A stretch of 64,000 nucleotides of DNA, from the NCBI RefSeq assembly GCF_015666175.1, contig NZ_JADPIE010000002.1:1-64000 (forward strand), given 5' to 3'. The position numbers and the translations under genes were made by a program. Origin of the DNA: Halonatronomonas betaini (GTDB lineage: Bacteria; Bacillota; Halanaerobiia; Halanaerobiales; Halarsenatibacteraceae). The notes below the pieces were generated by a model. That model ran no database searches and had not been told where the DNA came from. It saw nothing but the letters and a program-made list of their open reading frames with translations. Each line of letters starts with the position of its first letter. The first letter of the stretch is position 1. Positions 8,570-17,974 of the stretch are shown one piece after another.

Positions 8570-9829
8570 TTATTCTTCAACATGATGAATTGCTTCAGCT
8601 GGATCCATCTTAGCTGCTTTAAAGGCCGGATAAAAACAGGCCAGGGTAACAATGATTGTTGATAGAATAAAGCTAAATATAAGATTCTCAAGGCTAAAGC
8701 TTAAATGGAAGACCGGCTCCATTAAGAAGTCAGCCTCAGCCACTGTATTAGCAAATTCTTCTACATAAAGACCGTTAATTGAGTAATAATAGGTGATAAG
8801 CCCACCTGTAACAACACCTAGAATACTCCCGATAATACCCATAAAACCACCTTCAAGAATAAATATTTTCATTATATCTCCGGCTTTAAGGCCAAGTGCA
8901 GAGAGCATTCCTATCTCTGAAGTCCTTTCTCTAACAATCATTGTTAATACACTTATTATAACAATTGTACCCATTAAAATAAATAGAATATAAACAAAAT
9001 TCATCATATCGTAAACCTCATCAAAGGTTTCGATAATTGGGTTGGCTTCTCTAAAGGTTTGAGCTAAATAATTGTCTCCACCATGTTCGGCCAGGAGAGT
9101 TTCTATATCAGCTTTAAGCTCTGTTGTATCAGCTATAGAATTCCCAAAAATCATAATCTCGCTGTACTGATCATCTAAATAGAGCATATCCTGGGCAGTT
9201 GCCAGGGGCAGATAGAAAAAATTATCATCGAGATCATTGACCCCTGTATCCCTAATGCCAACTATTTCAAATGTCCTGCCCTGTAAGGACTGGTAGCTAT
9301 CTGAAAACATCAGGGTTACTGTGTCATTTAATTCTCGATTGATTTCTTCTAATAGGCCAATCCCGACAACAATTTCGTTGCCAGATTCAGCCATTCTACC
9401 TTCAGTGATCTCATCTGGAATAACTCCATGGGTTGATTCCCTGTCATAATCCACTCCGACACCTAACATTCTGATCAGTTCGCCATCGATGCTGGCCATG
9501 GAACCAAAACGGATTCTAGGAACTGTATAATTAACTGCTTCAACCTGGTTAATTAGCTCATCCATCTCTTCTGCACCACCCTGATTGAAACCGGTAATGG
9601 TATAATCCAGGGGTAGGATAGTCTCTCTAATATTATATTCCTCGGTGGTTACTCTAACATGGCCATAGTTATTATCGATATATAGGCCAAAAATTGTTTC
9701 AGTTGCACCAGACATAAAAGCTCTGGAGAAAATAACTATGGTAACAACTGCTGCGATTGCTGCTACAGCTATAAAAGTACGCATTTTATTCCTGGTTAAA
9801 TTTCTCCAGGCTATTTTTACTAATTGCAT
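8570..9829 (-). CDS. FtsX/LolC-E/MacB-type ABC permease
   Basis: A 419-aa permease with the FtsX-family layout: one N-terminal helix (about 18-38), a large extracytoplasmic domain (about 40-270, MacB periplasmic core), then three helices (about 275-297, 318-345, 380-402). The ending FYPAFKAAKMDPAEAIHH is the standard FtsX-family coupling tail. AGGAGG lies 10 nt before the ATG. It forms a run with a second permease and an ATPase, so the working unit is probably a 2+2 mechanotransmission-type transporter acting on periplasmic substrate, as in LolCDE. Confidence 0.85.
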   Translation of the reverse strand: MQLVKIAWRNLTRNKMRTFIAVAAIAAVVTIVIFSRAFMSGATETIFGLYIDNNYGHVRVTTEEYNIRETILPLDYTITGFNQGGAEEMDELINQVEAVNYTVPRIRFGSMASIDGELIRMLGVGVDYDRESTHGVIPDEITEGRMAESGNEIVVGIGLLEEINRELNDTVTLMFSDSYQSLQGRTFEIVGIRDTGVNDLDDNFFYLPLATAQDMLYLDDQYSEIMIFGNSIADTTELKADIETLLAEHGGDNYLAQTFREANPIIETFDEVYDMMNFVYILFILMGTIVIISVLTMIVRERTSEIGMLSALGLKAGDIMKIFILEGGFMGIIGSILGVVTGGLITYYYSINGLYVEEFANTVAEADFLMEPVFHLSFSLENLIFSFILSTIIVTLACFYPAFKAAKMDPAEAIHHVEE

Positions 9830-9852
9830 TTTAAATACACCTCCTGGCCAGT

Positions 9853-11103
9853 TTATTTATGGTGGATTGCTTCTGCCGGATTCTTTTTAGAAGCCCAATA
9901 TGCAGGTATGATACTGGCTATGATTGATACAAAAATAACTAAAAATATAATTAATAGAAATGAGGAAAGATTAATAGCTCCATGGATTCTACCGCCTTCA
10001 ATTGGGAAAATACCTATATCAGCCATACCGATTAAATCTGCTGAAACACCATAAATATTAAAGACGATCAAGAGCAGAAGGCCAATAAATGAGCCTATCA
10101 AACTCCCTATCAAGCCAATACCTGCTGCTTCATATATCAAGATCTTAATAATCTCTGACTGTTTTAAGCCCATTGCTTTCATCATTCCTATCTCTTCAAC
10201 TCTCTCAATTGCTGCCAGAACAATAGCTGTAAAGATTCCGATTATACCGACAAGCAAGAAAAGTCCGAGAATAAAATAAATCTCTATGGTATTCCAGGCA
10301 TAAGCAGAGACTAACATCTCATTGGTATCTTCATAGGATTGGATAGTAAAATCGTTATTCTGGACTGCTAGAGATAATTCATCTGCCCTATCAGCGGCTA
10401 TATGGCGATTATCTAACCTTATAACCAGTCGATTGATCAAATCCTCTTCAATTCCAAGAGCTAAATATGACTGAGCACTGGCTATATAGACTGTTCTCAG
10501 ATTAACTTCTGGATCAGGGGTCGAGATAATTCCTCTAACTTCGCCCTGAAGAGTATTAAGAGAGCCGGCATCGTCTTGAAATCTTAAGGTATAAAAATCC
10601 CCTACCTCAAGATCGAAGAATCGGGCCAGTTGATCTCCAATCACAACTCCATCATCTTCTGAGTCTCTAATGAAATCACCGGCAACAAGATAATCTTCAT
10701 TCCTGAAGACCTGGCCAAAACTGGCTGGTTCGATGGACCTAACTAAAACCGGAAATTCATGGCGACCGGCTATAAAATCTGCTGAGAAATCAAGTAGACC
10801 AGTATAGGCCTGCAAACTTTCCAGGGTTTCTACCTCTGATATAAGTTCTTCCTCAGGATAAAAAGTCTCCTCTAAAGGAATATCTTCACCTGCCTCGGTC
10901 TCAGCTATTAACTCTTCTCTCGCTATTTCAAGATGGGGAGTACTGACATCGATTATATTTTCAAAGGCAAGATCAAACATCCCAAATAAGAATGATTCTA
11001 ACAAAAGGAAGATTATCACAGCTATTACTAATAAGCCGGAGATAATAAATGTCCTTTTTTTCCTGCGAAATAAATTTCTAAATGCTATCTTTAGAAGATA
11101 CAT
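9853..11103 (-). CDS. FtsX/LolC-E/MacB-type ABC permease (second subunit)
   Basis: A 416-aa paralogue of the neighbouring permease with the same one-plus-three helix layout and the C-terminal IIPAYWASKKNPAEAIHH tail. Between helices 1 and 2 lies an acidic, strand-rich extracytoplasmic domain. AGGAGG is 7 nt upstream of the ATG, and the ATPase stop is only 4 bases before. The two permeases differ in their soluble domains, so a heterodimer similar to LolC/LolE is likely rather than the MacB homodimer. Confidence 0.85.
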   Translation of the reverse strand: MYLLKIAFRNLFRRKKRTFIISGLLVIAVIIFLLLESFLFGMFDLAFENIIDVSTPHLEIAREELIAETEAGEDIPLEETFYPEEELISEVETLESLQAYTGLLDFSADFIAGRHEFPVLVRSIEPASFGQVFRNEDYLVAGDFIRDSEDDGVVIGDQLARFFDLEVGDFYTLRFQDDAGSLNTLQGEVRGIISTPDPEVNLRTVYIASAQSYLALGIEEDLINRLVIRLDNRHIAADRADELSLAVQNNDFTIQSYEDTNEMLVSAYAWNTIEIYFILGLFLLVGIIGIFTAIVLAAIERVEEIGMMKAMGLKQSEIIKILIYEAAGIGLIGSLIGSFIGLLLLIVFNIYGVSADLIGMADIGIFPIEGGRIHGAINLSSFLLIIFLVIFVSIIASIIPAYWASKKNPAEAIHHK

Positions 11104-11107
11104 TTAA

Positions 11108-11794
11108 TTACCTCCTCTCATCCTTTGAAATATTACCGTCTTTGATTTCAAGCAATCTATCTGCATATTCCATTACCAGTGGATCATGGGTTGAAAAAAT
11201 AAAAGTTGTATCCAGTTCCTGATTCATCTTTAACATTAAATCAAGGACCTCCTGGCTGGTTTTAGAATCAAGGTTGGCAGTCGGTTCATCTGCTAGAACC
11301 AGTTTAGGTTCTTTTACCAGGGCCCTGGCAATAGCAACTCTCTGTTTCTGGCCACCTGAAAGTTCATTTGGCTTCCTGGTTAACATATCTCCCAGGCCAA
11401 CTTTATCCAAAATTGATTCCACTTTCTCGCTATCGCCCTGATCTTTGCCACCTTTAGAAATTCTTAAGGCAAATTCTACATTTTCATAGGCTGAGAGTAC
11501 TGGAATTAGATTATAGCTCTGAAAAATAAAGCCTATATGATTTCTTCTTAAGGTTGCCAGACCATTTTTGTCCATTTCATTTATAGTTGAACCATTGATC
11601 TTAATTTGACCGGTTGTTGGCTTATCTAAAGCACCGATGAGATTCAATAATGTGGTTTTACCTGAACCTGATGGGCCAAAGACTGTTGAAAACTCAGCCG
11701 CCTCAATTTCTAAGTCTATACCTCTTAATGCAGGCACTTCTATCTCTCCCTGCTGATAAATCTTTTTTACGTTTTTTAAATTAATTAATGGCAT
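11108..11794 (-). CDS. LolD/MacB-type ABC transporter ATPase
   Basis: A 228-aa ATPase of the LolD/MacB/FtsE class: Walker A GPSGSGKTT, Q-loop FQSYNLIPVLSAYENVEF, signature LSGGQKQR, Walker B LVLADEPTANLD and switch His in STHDP. The Q-loop LIPxLxAxENV motif is characteristic of ATPases that pair with FtsX-type permeases. ATG 11794 (GGGGG 7 nt upstream) is preferred to ATG 11812, which lies before that site. It heads the operon ATPase-permease-permease-LolA-like-barrel. Confidence 0.88.
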   Translation of the reverse strand: MPLINLKNVKKIYQQGEIEVPALRGIDLEIEAAEFSTVFGPSGSGKTTLLNLIGALDKPTTGQIKINGSTINEMDKNGLATLRRNHIGFIFQSYNLIPVLSAYENVEFALRISKGGKDQGDSEKVESILDKVGLGDMLTRKPNELSGGQKQRVAIARALVKEPKLVLADEPTANLDSKTSQEVLDLMLKMNQELDTTFIFSTHDPLVMEYADRLLEIKDGNISKDERR

Positions 11795-11869
11795 CTTAAA
11801 ACCCCCTATCATGGATTATTAACAGTCTGGCTATCTGTTAATAATCTTACCTTAAATAATTTAAAATGT

Positions 11870-11889
11870 AACCACGCATAAGTGTGGTT
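11870..11889 (-). terminator. Probable terminator after the LuxR-type regulator
   Basis: A 7-bp stem (ACCACGC / GTGTGGT, one G-T pair) closes an ATAA loop, and an A/T-rich stretch with ATTTT follows on the minus strand. It separates the regulator gene from the transporter operon. Confidence 0.55.
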
Positions 11890-11934
11890 TTAAAGTATAG
11901 GTATACTAATAAGGGTTTAGAGTTCTATATTATT

Positions 11935-14649
11935 TTATAATAAACCTAATTTTTTAGCCTCTTTGACCGCCTCTGTCCTGTTTTTAACTGAGAGTTTACT
12001 ATAGATGTTGCTGGTATGCCACTTAACTGTATTCAAAGTTATAAATAGGTTTTCAGCTATCTCTTTGTTTGTCTTGCCCTCTGATATTTTTTTGAGAATT
12101 TCAATCTCTCTTTCACTTAAAATTTCAGGGTTTTTATAATCCAGCTCAGCAAATATTTTATTAATCAATTCTTCTTTATCGTCATCCAGCAGATCAACTT
12201 CTGACTTATAAGCTGCAAGTATCCTGGCTATTTCCTGGCCTTCATCTATAATTGTTCTAAAATATTCATTTTCTAAACTTATATTTAAAATATAGGCAAT
12301 ATTATTTATATCAATATTTTGAGATCTTCTATAGCTGAGTTTTGCATATAAGAGCCTGGACTTTAATTCTGTGCCAATCAGTCCATATTTCTGAGAGAAA
12401 TCCAGTATATTATCCAGCAGTTTTTTTGCCTTATCGAAGCTATCAATTATAAGATAAGCTCTGGCCAGGGCCAGGAATTCTTCATCTCTAAAGAGCTGGA
12501 TCTCATTATTCTCATTTATTCCTTTAGCCTTTAAGTACTTAATAGCTTTCTGGCAATTACCAGTATTACTCTCATCAGAAATCCATAACCTGGCTCTCCA
12601 GGCATTATTCCAGCAACTAAAAAAGGCATTCTTGACTGCATCTTCAATAAGATCTAATTCATTAAGTAATTCCTCTGCCCTGGCATAATCCTTTACTGAA
12701 AATAGATGCTTTAGGGCAAATGAATATGAATAGGATTTAATACTTGTGATGGCAGGGCTATTCTGGATCTTATCTAAATTGCTATAGACCAATTGACTGG
12801 CAGCTTCTATTTGGTTATATTCAGTTAGAATTGCCCCTTTGATCATTTCAACAAACCTGGTCAGGCTGTTATTAATAGCAGTACTATTGATTTTCTGCTG
12901 TAACAATTTATTGGAGAGCTTCTCAGTTTGATAAAGATTGCCTGTATACCAGTATGAGATTATCTCCTTTAAGTTTGCTACCTGGATAAAGAAGTTATAA
13001 TCATCGGCTGGATAGCTATTTCTGACGGCATTAAATCTTTTGATAGCCTGCTCGAATTGGCCTGAGAGCATAAGTTCATTGCCAGCAACCATATTAATTA
13101 ACATTTCCCAGTATGAATTTGCAGGAAGTTTTTTTAATAGATCATCAGGGGAACCCTTTATATCCAATTTTTCCCCCTTTGAATTGGCATAAACAAACCG
13201 GGTAAGATAGAAGATGCCTGTATAGATATCTGCTTCTTTTTTTGGATACTGATTTAAAATGCCCTGGTTTATCTTGTCCTGGAGATAGTCGATCTTCTTT
13301 TCAATTAGATCATGCTGGCCTGATAATAGATTGAGGATAAATAGGTTCATTAAATAGAGCTTCAAATTATTATTAATTTCTTCCTCTGGAATTCTCTCCA
13401 GCCATTCTTTTATCAGGATATGCTTTCCTTCAGTATTTAGTTCTTTAAAGTTATCAAAGAGGATCTCGCCAACCTGATCGTAGTTTTCTGCCAGTAAAGC
13501 CTGCTCTACTGCATCATCTATCAGGTTATTGGCTAAAAACCAGTCGGTAGCCTTTGAATAGGTTTCAGAAATAATTTGATGATTGTATCTTTCAAGATAT
13601 TTTTTGATTGCCTCTGAAAATACTGAATGATAGCCATACCAGCTGCCCTGACTTTCATACTTACTTAAAAATAACTGTTTCTGATATACCTGATCGATTA
13701 ATTCCTGACTATTTTCTCGGCCAGTTATGGCAGCAGCAAGATCATAGTTGAATTTATTTAATAAAGCTGTCTGCAGGATAAAGTCTTTTAAATCGGGGTC
13801 AATATCATCGAGAACATCTTCGATTAGATATTCAAAGATTAATTCTTTACTGGCTGGTAGTTTGTTAATGAGGCTTTCATTGAGATTGCTTGTATAGCCT
13901 CTTAAGTTTGTAATTAATTTTATTCCTGTAATCCAGCCATCTGTTAGCCTGGATATTTTATTAATACTTTCATCTGATACTGGCAGTTCATTTTCTCTAA
14001 AGAAATCAATTATCTCTGTCTCAGAAAACTTTAATTCCTGGAGGCTAAGGGCAAGGAGTTTGCCTTTGGACTGCCAGCGATTTAATGGCCAGTTTTCTGG
14101 AATGCCCCTACCGGCAATAACTAAATGGATTTTCCCAGGCAGATTATCAATTATAAAATTGATTAAATCAAGGGTATTTTCAGATTCTATTGCATTAAGC
14201 TCATCTATAAAAATAAAAAGTCGGTTATCTATTGATTCAAGCTGATTAAGAAAATAGACCAGCAAATTATCTCTGATCTGGTTATAAATACTTTTACTAA
14301 AGCCTGACCTATCTATTTCATCAATAATATCATTGATATCCGGTGCAAAATTATCTAACTGAGATTTAATAGAGCTTATTAAATACCTCATTAATGTTAC
14401 TGGAGAATTATGCTCAGATGCCAGGGTCAACCAGCAAATCATATAATCTCTTTTTTCTAACTCATGATAAATATTCAGTAAAAAAGATGTCTTGCCAAAA
14501 CCTGCCGGGGCAAAAATAGTTGTGCAGGAACGTAAAAAGCCGTTTGCTGATTCCAGGTCTTTAAAGAATAAATTATTTAATCTCTCCCGGTTGATCAACC
14601 TGTGAGAACTTGTTGGTGGTTTTAATCTGGTTTTTAGAATTGTATTCAT
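11935..14649 (-). CDS. MalT-like LuxR-family transcriptional activator (STAND ATPase)
   Basis: A 904-aa regulator with the MalT layout. Walker A FAPAGFGKTSF lies near residue 50 and an acidic Walker B FIFIDELNA near 143, followed by a winged-helix region and a long helical TPR-like sensor (about 330-820). At the end is a GerE/LuxR helix-turn-helix (LSEREIEILKKISEGKTNKEIAENL, about 840-900). MalT-type proteins are ATP-dependent activators that turn on with a small inducer. It sits immediately upstream of, and in the same direction as, the Lol-like operon, separated by a hairpin, so that operon is its likely target. The inducer is unknown. Confidence 0.85.
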   Translation of the reverse strand: MNTILKTRLKPPTSSHRLINRERLNNLFFKDLESANGFLRSCTTIFAPAGFGKTSFLLNIYHELEKRDYMICWLTLASEHNSPVTLMRYLISSIKSQLDNFAPDINDIIDEIDRSGFSKSIYNQIRDNLLVYFLNQLESIDNRLFIFIDELNAIESENTLDLINFIIDNLPGKIHLVIAGRGIPENWPLNRWQSKGKLLALSLQELKFSETEIIDFFRENELPVSDESINKISRLTDGWITGIKLITNLRGYTSNLNESLINKLPASKELIFEYLIEDVLDDIDPDLKDFILQTALLNKFNYDLAAAITGRENSQELIDQVYQKQLFLSKYESQGSWYGYHSVFSEAIKKYLERYNHQIISETYSKATDWFLANNLIDDAVEQALLAENYDQVGEILFDNFKELNTEGKHILIKEWLERIPEEEINNNLKLYLMNLFILNLLSGQHDLIEKKIDYLQDKINQGILNQYPKKEADIYTGIFYLTRFVYANSKGEKLDIKGSPDDLLKKLPANSYWEMLINMVAGNELMLSGQFEQAIKRFNAVRNSYPADDYNFFIQVANLKEIISYWYTGNLYQTEKLSNKLLQQKINSTAINNSLTRFVEMIKGAILTEYNQIEAASQLVYSNLDKIQNSPAITSIKSYSYSFALKHLFSVKDYARAEELLNELDLIEDAVKNAFFSCWNNAWRARLWISDESNTGNCQKAIKYLKAKGINENNEIQLFRDEEFLALARAYLIIDSFDKAKKLLDNILDFSQKYGLIGTELKSRLLYAKLSYRRSQNIDINNIAYILNISLENEYFRTIIDEGQEIARILAAYKSEVDLLDDDKEELINKIFAELDYKNPEILSEREIEILKKISEGKTNKEIAENLFITLNTVKWHTSNIYSKLSVKNRTEAVKEAKKLGLL

Positions 14650-14856
14650 TTTAATAAAGCTCCTTTTAAATGGATAATATTTTTCTGATTTCCCCTGTAT
14701 AGTTATTTATTCTTGATAAATAAGTTATCTCCTTTTAATGATGCTTATATAGAAAAAAGCTAGCTAAATGTCAGCTATTAAATGGATTATCATTTAAAAT
14801 TTAATATTATTTGAGGTATACTTTCAATCTGCCAGTCAGAAAAATCTTTTTAAATT

Positions 14857-14890
14857 ATTTATTGCATAATATAATTACCGGGAATTGCAA
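14857..14890. repeat. 34-bp intergenic repeat, copy 1
   Basis: It is identical over 34 bases, in the opposite orientation, to 35852-35885. It contains TTACCGGGAATTGCAA and TTATTGCATAATATAA. Both copies lie between operons. A mobile fragment, a shared promoter or a protein site are possible. Confidence 0.7.
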
Positions 14891-14994
14891 CAGGAGATTT
14901 TCTATTTCAGATTTAAGAACTTGTCAAGGCTTGAAAAAGTTAAAGAAAAATAAAATACCAGACTAGCTTCCGATATTAGTAAAAAAATAGGCGG

Positions 14995-15007
14995 AGCCAA
15001 TCTGGCT
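14995..15007 (-). terminator. Weak terminator after livF
   Basis: A short AGCCA-GAT-TGGCT stem on the minus strand is followed by CCGCC and then TATTTTTTT. The stem is only 5 bp, so the call is tentative, but its position just after the last gene of the Liv operon fits. Confidence 0.35.
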
Positions 15008-15046
15008 TAAACATAATTATATTAAAATTTAGATTATAAATACTTA

Positions 15047-15757
15047 TTAGACACCAAGATATTCAGATTTAACTTCTTTATTCTCAATAAATTCCTGGGT
15101 ATTTGCTTGATAAACAATTTCTCCTTTTTCAATAATTATAACCCTGTCAGCAACTTTTTCTATAAAAACTGCCTTTTGTTCTACCCAAAGTATTGTAATC
15201 CCCTCTTCTTTCAGTAGGTTAACAGTGTCAATAACCTTTTCAGAGATTACTGGTGCTAAACCTTCTAGTGGTTCATCTAATAAAAGAAGACTCGGGTTAG
15301 TAACTAATGCTCTTCCTATTGCTAACATCTGCTGCTCTCCGCCACTTAAATCAGTTCCTTTGTTATTTTTTCTCCTTGCAATTTCAGGAAAAAGATCAAA
15401 TACTTTTTCTGGTGTCCAGTCATTATTTTCACCTTTTCTATGAGTCATTGTTAAATGCTCATATACTGATAGCGAGGGAAATAATCTTCTTCCCTGAGGA
15501 ACTAATCCAATACCACTTTTTGCTATATCGTATGAAGGAAATTTGCTGATATCTAGATTCTTGAAATTTATTGAGCCTTCATTATCTGGAGGATTCATAT
15601 TCATAATAGATCTTAAAAGAGTTGTTTTACCCATTCCGTTTCTTCCTAAAACAATTACTGTTTCATTCTTATATAATTCAAAATTTATATCATATAAAAT
15701 TTGACTTTGTCCATAAAAGGAATTTAAATTTTCAACCTGGAGAATTCTATCTGTCAT
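15047..15757 (-). CDS. livF: Branched-chain amino-acid-type ABC transporter ATPase (LivF-like)
   Basis: A 236-aa ATPase with Walker A GRNGMGKTT, the LivF-specific GLVPQGRRLFPSLSVYEHL segment, signature LSGGEQQ, and Walker B LLLLDEPLEGLAP. It is two bases downstream of the livG-like gene and is the last gene of the operon. Together with LivG it energises LivHM. Family members take up branched-chain amino acids, but also urea, amides, aromatic acids and other organic acids, so the substrate must be judged from the neighbouring genes. Confidence 0.88.
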   Translation of the reverse strand: MTDRILQVENLNSFYGQSQILYDINFELYKNETVIVLGRNGMGKTTLLRSIMNMNPPDNEGSINFKNLDISKFPSYDIAKSGIGLVPQGRRLFPSLSVYEHLTMTHRKGENNDWTPEKVFDLFPEIARRKNNKGTDLSGGEQQMLAIGRALVTNPSLLLLDEPLEGLAPVISEKVIDTVNLLKEEGITILWVEQKAVFIEKVADRVIIIEKGEIVYQANTQEFIENKEVKSEYLGV

Positions 15758-15759
15758 TT

Positions 15760-16512
15760 TTATTCCCCTCCAACATAAATGCGTTGAACTTCTTCATTAT
15801 TTTGTATCTCTTCTGGATCACCAATGGCAAGAATTTCTCCTTGATTCATTACTAATACTCTATCTGCTAAATCGAAAATTATATCCATATCATGATCTAT
15901 AATAATTAATGTTAATTCTTTTGTAATTTTCTTTATCAATTTAGAAATAGTATTCCTTTCTTGAGCAGGTAAACCTGCTGCAGGCTCATCTAACATTAAT
16001 AATTTTGAATCAGATATTAATGCCTGCCCAATCCCAAGTAATCTTCTTTTACCATGGGGAAGTTCCTTTGCTTTAACATTAAAATTATCATATAAGCCAA
16101 TCTCTTTTGCAATTTCTATACTTTTTTCTATTTTCTCTTTATCTTTATTCCAGGGGATAAAGATATTATAAGTATTTTGATTTTTATTTGCAGCTAAAAA
16201 CAAGTTTTCCTTTATAGTCAAATCTAAAAATAACTGACTGGTCTGAAAAGTCCTTGAAATACCTGTTAAAGATCTTTTTCTTGCAGGCAGTTTTTCAATA
16301 TTATTATTTTCAAATATTATCTCTCCTGAGTCAATCGGAATATATCCTGTAATTAAATTAAACATAGTAGTTTTCCCAGCACCATTAGGCCCAATTACAC
16401 CTAAATTTTCTTTGGGCTTAACTTTAAAACTAACATTATTAACAGCCTTGATTCCTCCAAAACTTTTACTTAAATTTATAGTTTGTAAAATATAATCTTC
16501 ATTATCTGGCAT
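15760..16512 (-). CDS. livG: Branched-chain amino-acid-type ABC transporter ATPase (LivG-like)
   Basis: A 250-aa ATPase with Walker A GPNGAGKTT, the LivG-type GISRTFQTSQLFLDLTIKENL segment and Walker B LMLDEPAAGLP. The signature is LPHGKRR, where family members usually have LSYGxQR, so the ABC signature Ser is replaced by Pro while the following Gly is retained. GTGAGG precedes the ATG. It lies downstream of the binding-protein gene, separated by a hairpin that could lower ATPase expression relative to the binding protein. Confidence 0.88.
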   Translation of the reverse strand: MPDNEDYILQTINLSKSFGGIKAVNNVSFKVKPKENLGVIGPNGAGKTTMFNLITGYIPIDSGEIIFENNNIEKLPARKRSLTGISRTFQTSQLFLDLTIKENLFLAANKNQNTYNIFIPWNKDKEKIEKSIEIAKEIGLYDNFNVKAKELPHGKRRLLGIGQALISDSKLLMLDEPAAGLPAQERNTISKLIKKITKELTLIIIDHDMDIIFDLADRVLVMNQGEILAIGDPEEIQNNEEVQRIYVGGE

Positions 16513-16543
16513 TTTAAAGACCTCACTTTCATTTTTCAGGAAA

Positions 16544-16569
16544 GCCTGCCAGAAATAATTCTGACAGGC
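16544..16569 (-). promoter_or_regulatory. Intercistronic hairpin between binding protein and ATPase genes
   Basis: GCCTG-c-CAGAA pairs with TTCTG-a-CAGGC around a four-base loop. No T-run follows, so it is more likely an mRNA-stabilising or partial-attenuation element that favours the binding protein than a full terminator. Confidence 0.5.
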
Positions 16570-16610
16570 AACCCTGAAATCTGATTAAAGATTAAATCCA
16601 TTAACTTATC

Positions 16611-17897
16611 TTAAAAACCAAATTCACTTAAGAAATCTTCAGGAAGCAATTCAAAGAATTCTTCCTGTGTATCTGGAGGGAAGGAAGCAGAATGTTCTGG
16701 TAAACTCATATAAAGTTCAGGATAGTCTTTAAAAGGACCAAATTGAGAAACATCTTCATAAGTCTCTAATACAACATTAGTCAGCCTTCCATCAACTTCT
16801 CTAACTTCTTTTATATATACGTTCTGGATTGGATTACCATATTCATCGAGTCTGAATGGACCTCTTGGAGCGTCAGGAATTTCAGTAGCTCTGACAATAT
16901 TCATGAATTCTTCTCTATCTTCTATATTTCCTTCCATTTCTTCAATGGCCATTAATGCCATTCTTGCTGCAGTATAGCCATGGTCAGAAGCTGCAGAAGG
17001 AACTTTGCCGAACATTTCTTGATATCTCTCAGCCCAATCTATAAATTCAGGTCTATCTATCCCTTCAGCAAAATGCATTGAAGACTGAATACCAATTGCT
17101 ATATCACCAATCTCGGGTAATACAGTTGGTTCTACAGTATTAGCAGAAGCTAGTAAAGGTAGATCTTCATCCATTCCAAAATCAAACCACTGAGATACAA
17201 ATCTAATTGCATCGTCTCCACCTGTTATAACTAAAGCTGCATCTACATCAAGGGGCATAGTTGCAAAAATTGAACTATAATCATCTGTTCCAATTGGATG
17301 CCAAATTCTCTCTACTCGTTCTCCACCAGCCAAATAAAAACCTTTCATAAATCCACCAGCCTGATTATAAGGGAATGCATAATCCTGGCCAATAATAACT
17401 ACGCTGTTATATCCTAAATCTTCAACAACATAAGCTCCAAAATCAAACATTACCTGGGCACCAGTCCAACCTGCTCTGGCTACATTAGGCTGTGCACGCC
17501 TCATTGTAACATCCTCTGGGGCTGAATAGGTTACTATAATAGGAATATCTGTATCAGATGCCCAGTCAATCATAGCCATACCTTCTCCACCAAGAACTGG
17601 ACCTAATATTATATCAACTTCATCTCTAATTTCTAATGCATCTAATCCACTTAATAGTTGACTTGTATTTCCTCCGGTATCCTCAGTAAACAATTCAATT
17701 TCACGGCCTGCTATTTCATAATCAACTTCTTCCAGAGCCATTCTAATTCCTTCAATTGTATCTGAGCCTAAACCAGCAAATGTTCCTGTTATTGGAGCTA
17801 TTCCACCAATTTTAATAGGTTCATTAGCCTCTGCCATCATTGAGAATGAAAAGACCAGAGCAACTGCTAATACTATTACAGTTAATTTTTTTATCAT
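16611..17897 (-). CDS. Branched-chain-type ABC transporter substrate-binding protein
   Basis: A 428-aa Leu/Ile/Val-binding-type protein (Peripla_BP_6). A signal peptide runs from MIKKL to a cleavage near AEA-N; the mature protein begins EPIKIGGIAPITGTFAGLG, the typical first strand. The IILGPVLGGEGMAM and DYAFPYNQAGGFMKGF segments fit the two-lobed fold. It ends with an unusually acidic, Phe-rich tail. There is no lipobox Cys, so it should be soluble in the periplasm. Its gene follows livM in the operon. The ligand is unknown; the co-transcribed UPF0261/TIM-barrel pair argues against a simple amino-acid system. Confidence 0.87.
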   Translation of the reverse strand: MIKKLTVIVLAVALVFSFSMMAEANEPIKIGGIAPITGTFAGLGSDTIEGIRMALEEVDYEIAGREIELFTEDTGGNTSQLLSGLDALEIRDEVDIILGPVLGGEGMAMIDWASDTDIPIIVTYSAPEDVTMRRAQPNVARAGWTGAQVMFDFGAYVVEDLGYNSVVIIGQDYAFPYNQAGGFMKGFYLAGGERVERIWHPIGTDDYSSIFATMPLDVDAALVITGGDDAIRFVSQWFDFGMDEDLPLLASANTVEPTVLPEIGDIAIGIQSSMHFAEGIDRPEFIDWAERYQEMFGKVPSAASDHGYTAARMALMAIEEMEGNIEDREEFMNIVRATEIPDAPRGPFRLDEYGNPIQNVYIKEVREVDGRLTNVVLETYEDVSQFGPFKDYPELYMSLPEHSASFPPDTQEEFFELLPEDFLSEFGF

Positions 17898-17974
17898 TTT
17901 TCTTCCCCCTTGTAATTTTTTAAAAAGTCAAAAACAAAATGATTCAGAACAGTGTATTTTATTTTTTTCCATAA

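Larger units (their letters stand above)
14650..15046. other. Intergenic region, 397 bases
   Basis: This stretch holds the upstream region of the MalT-like gene, a 34-base sequence repeated elsewhere in inverted orientation, and a weak terminator next to the end of livF. I see no credible small gene on either strand. Confidence 0.6.
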
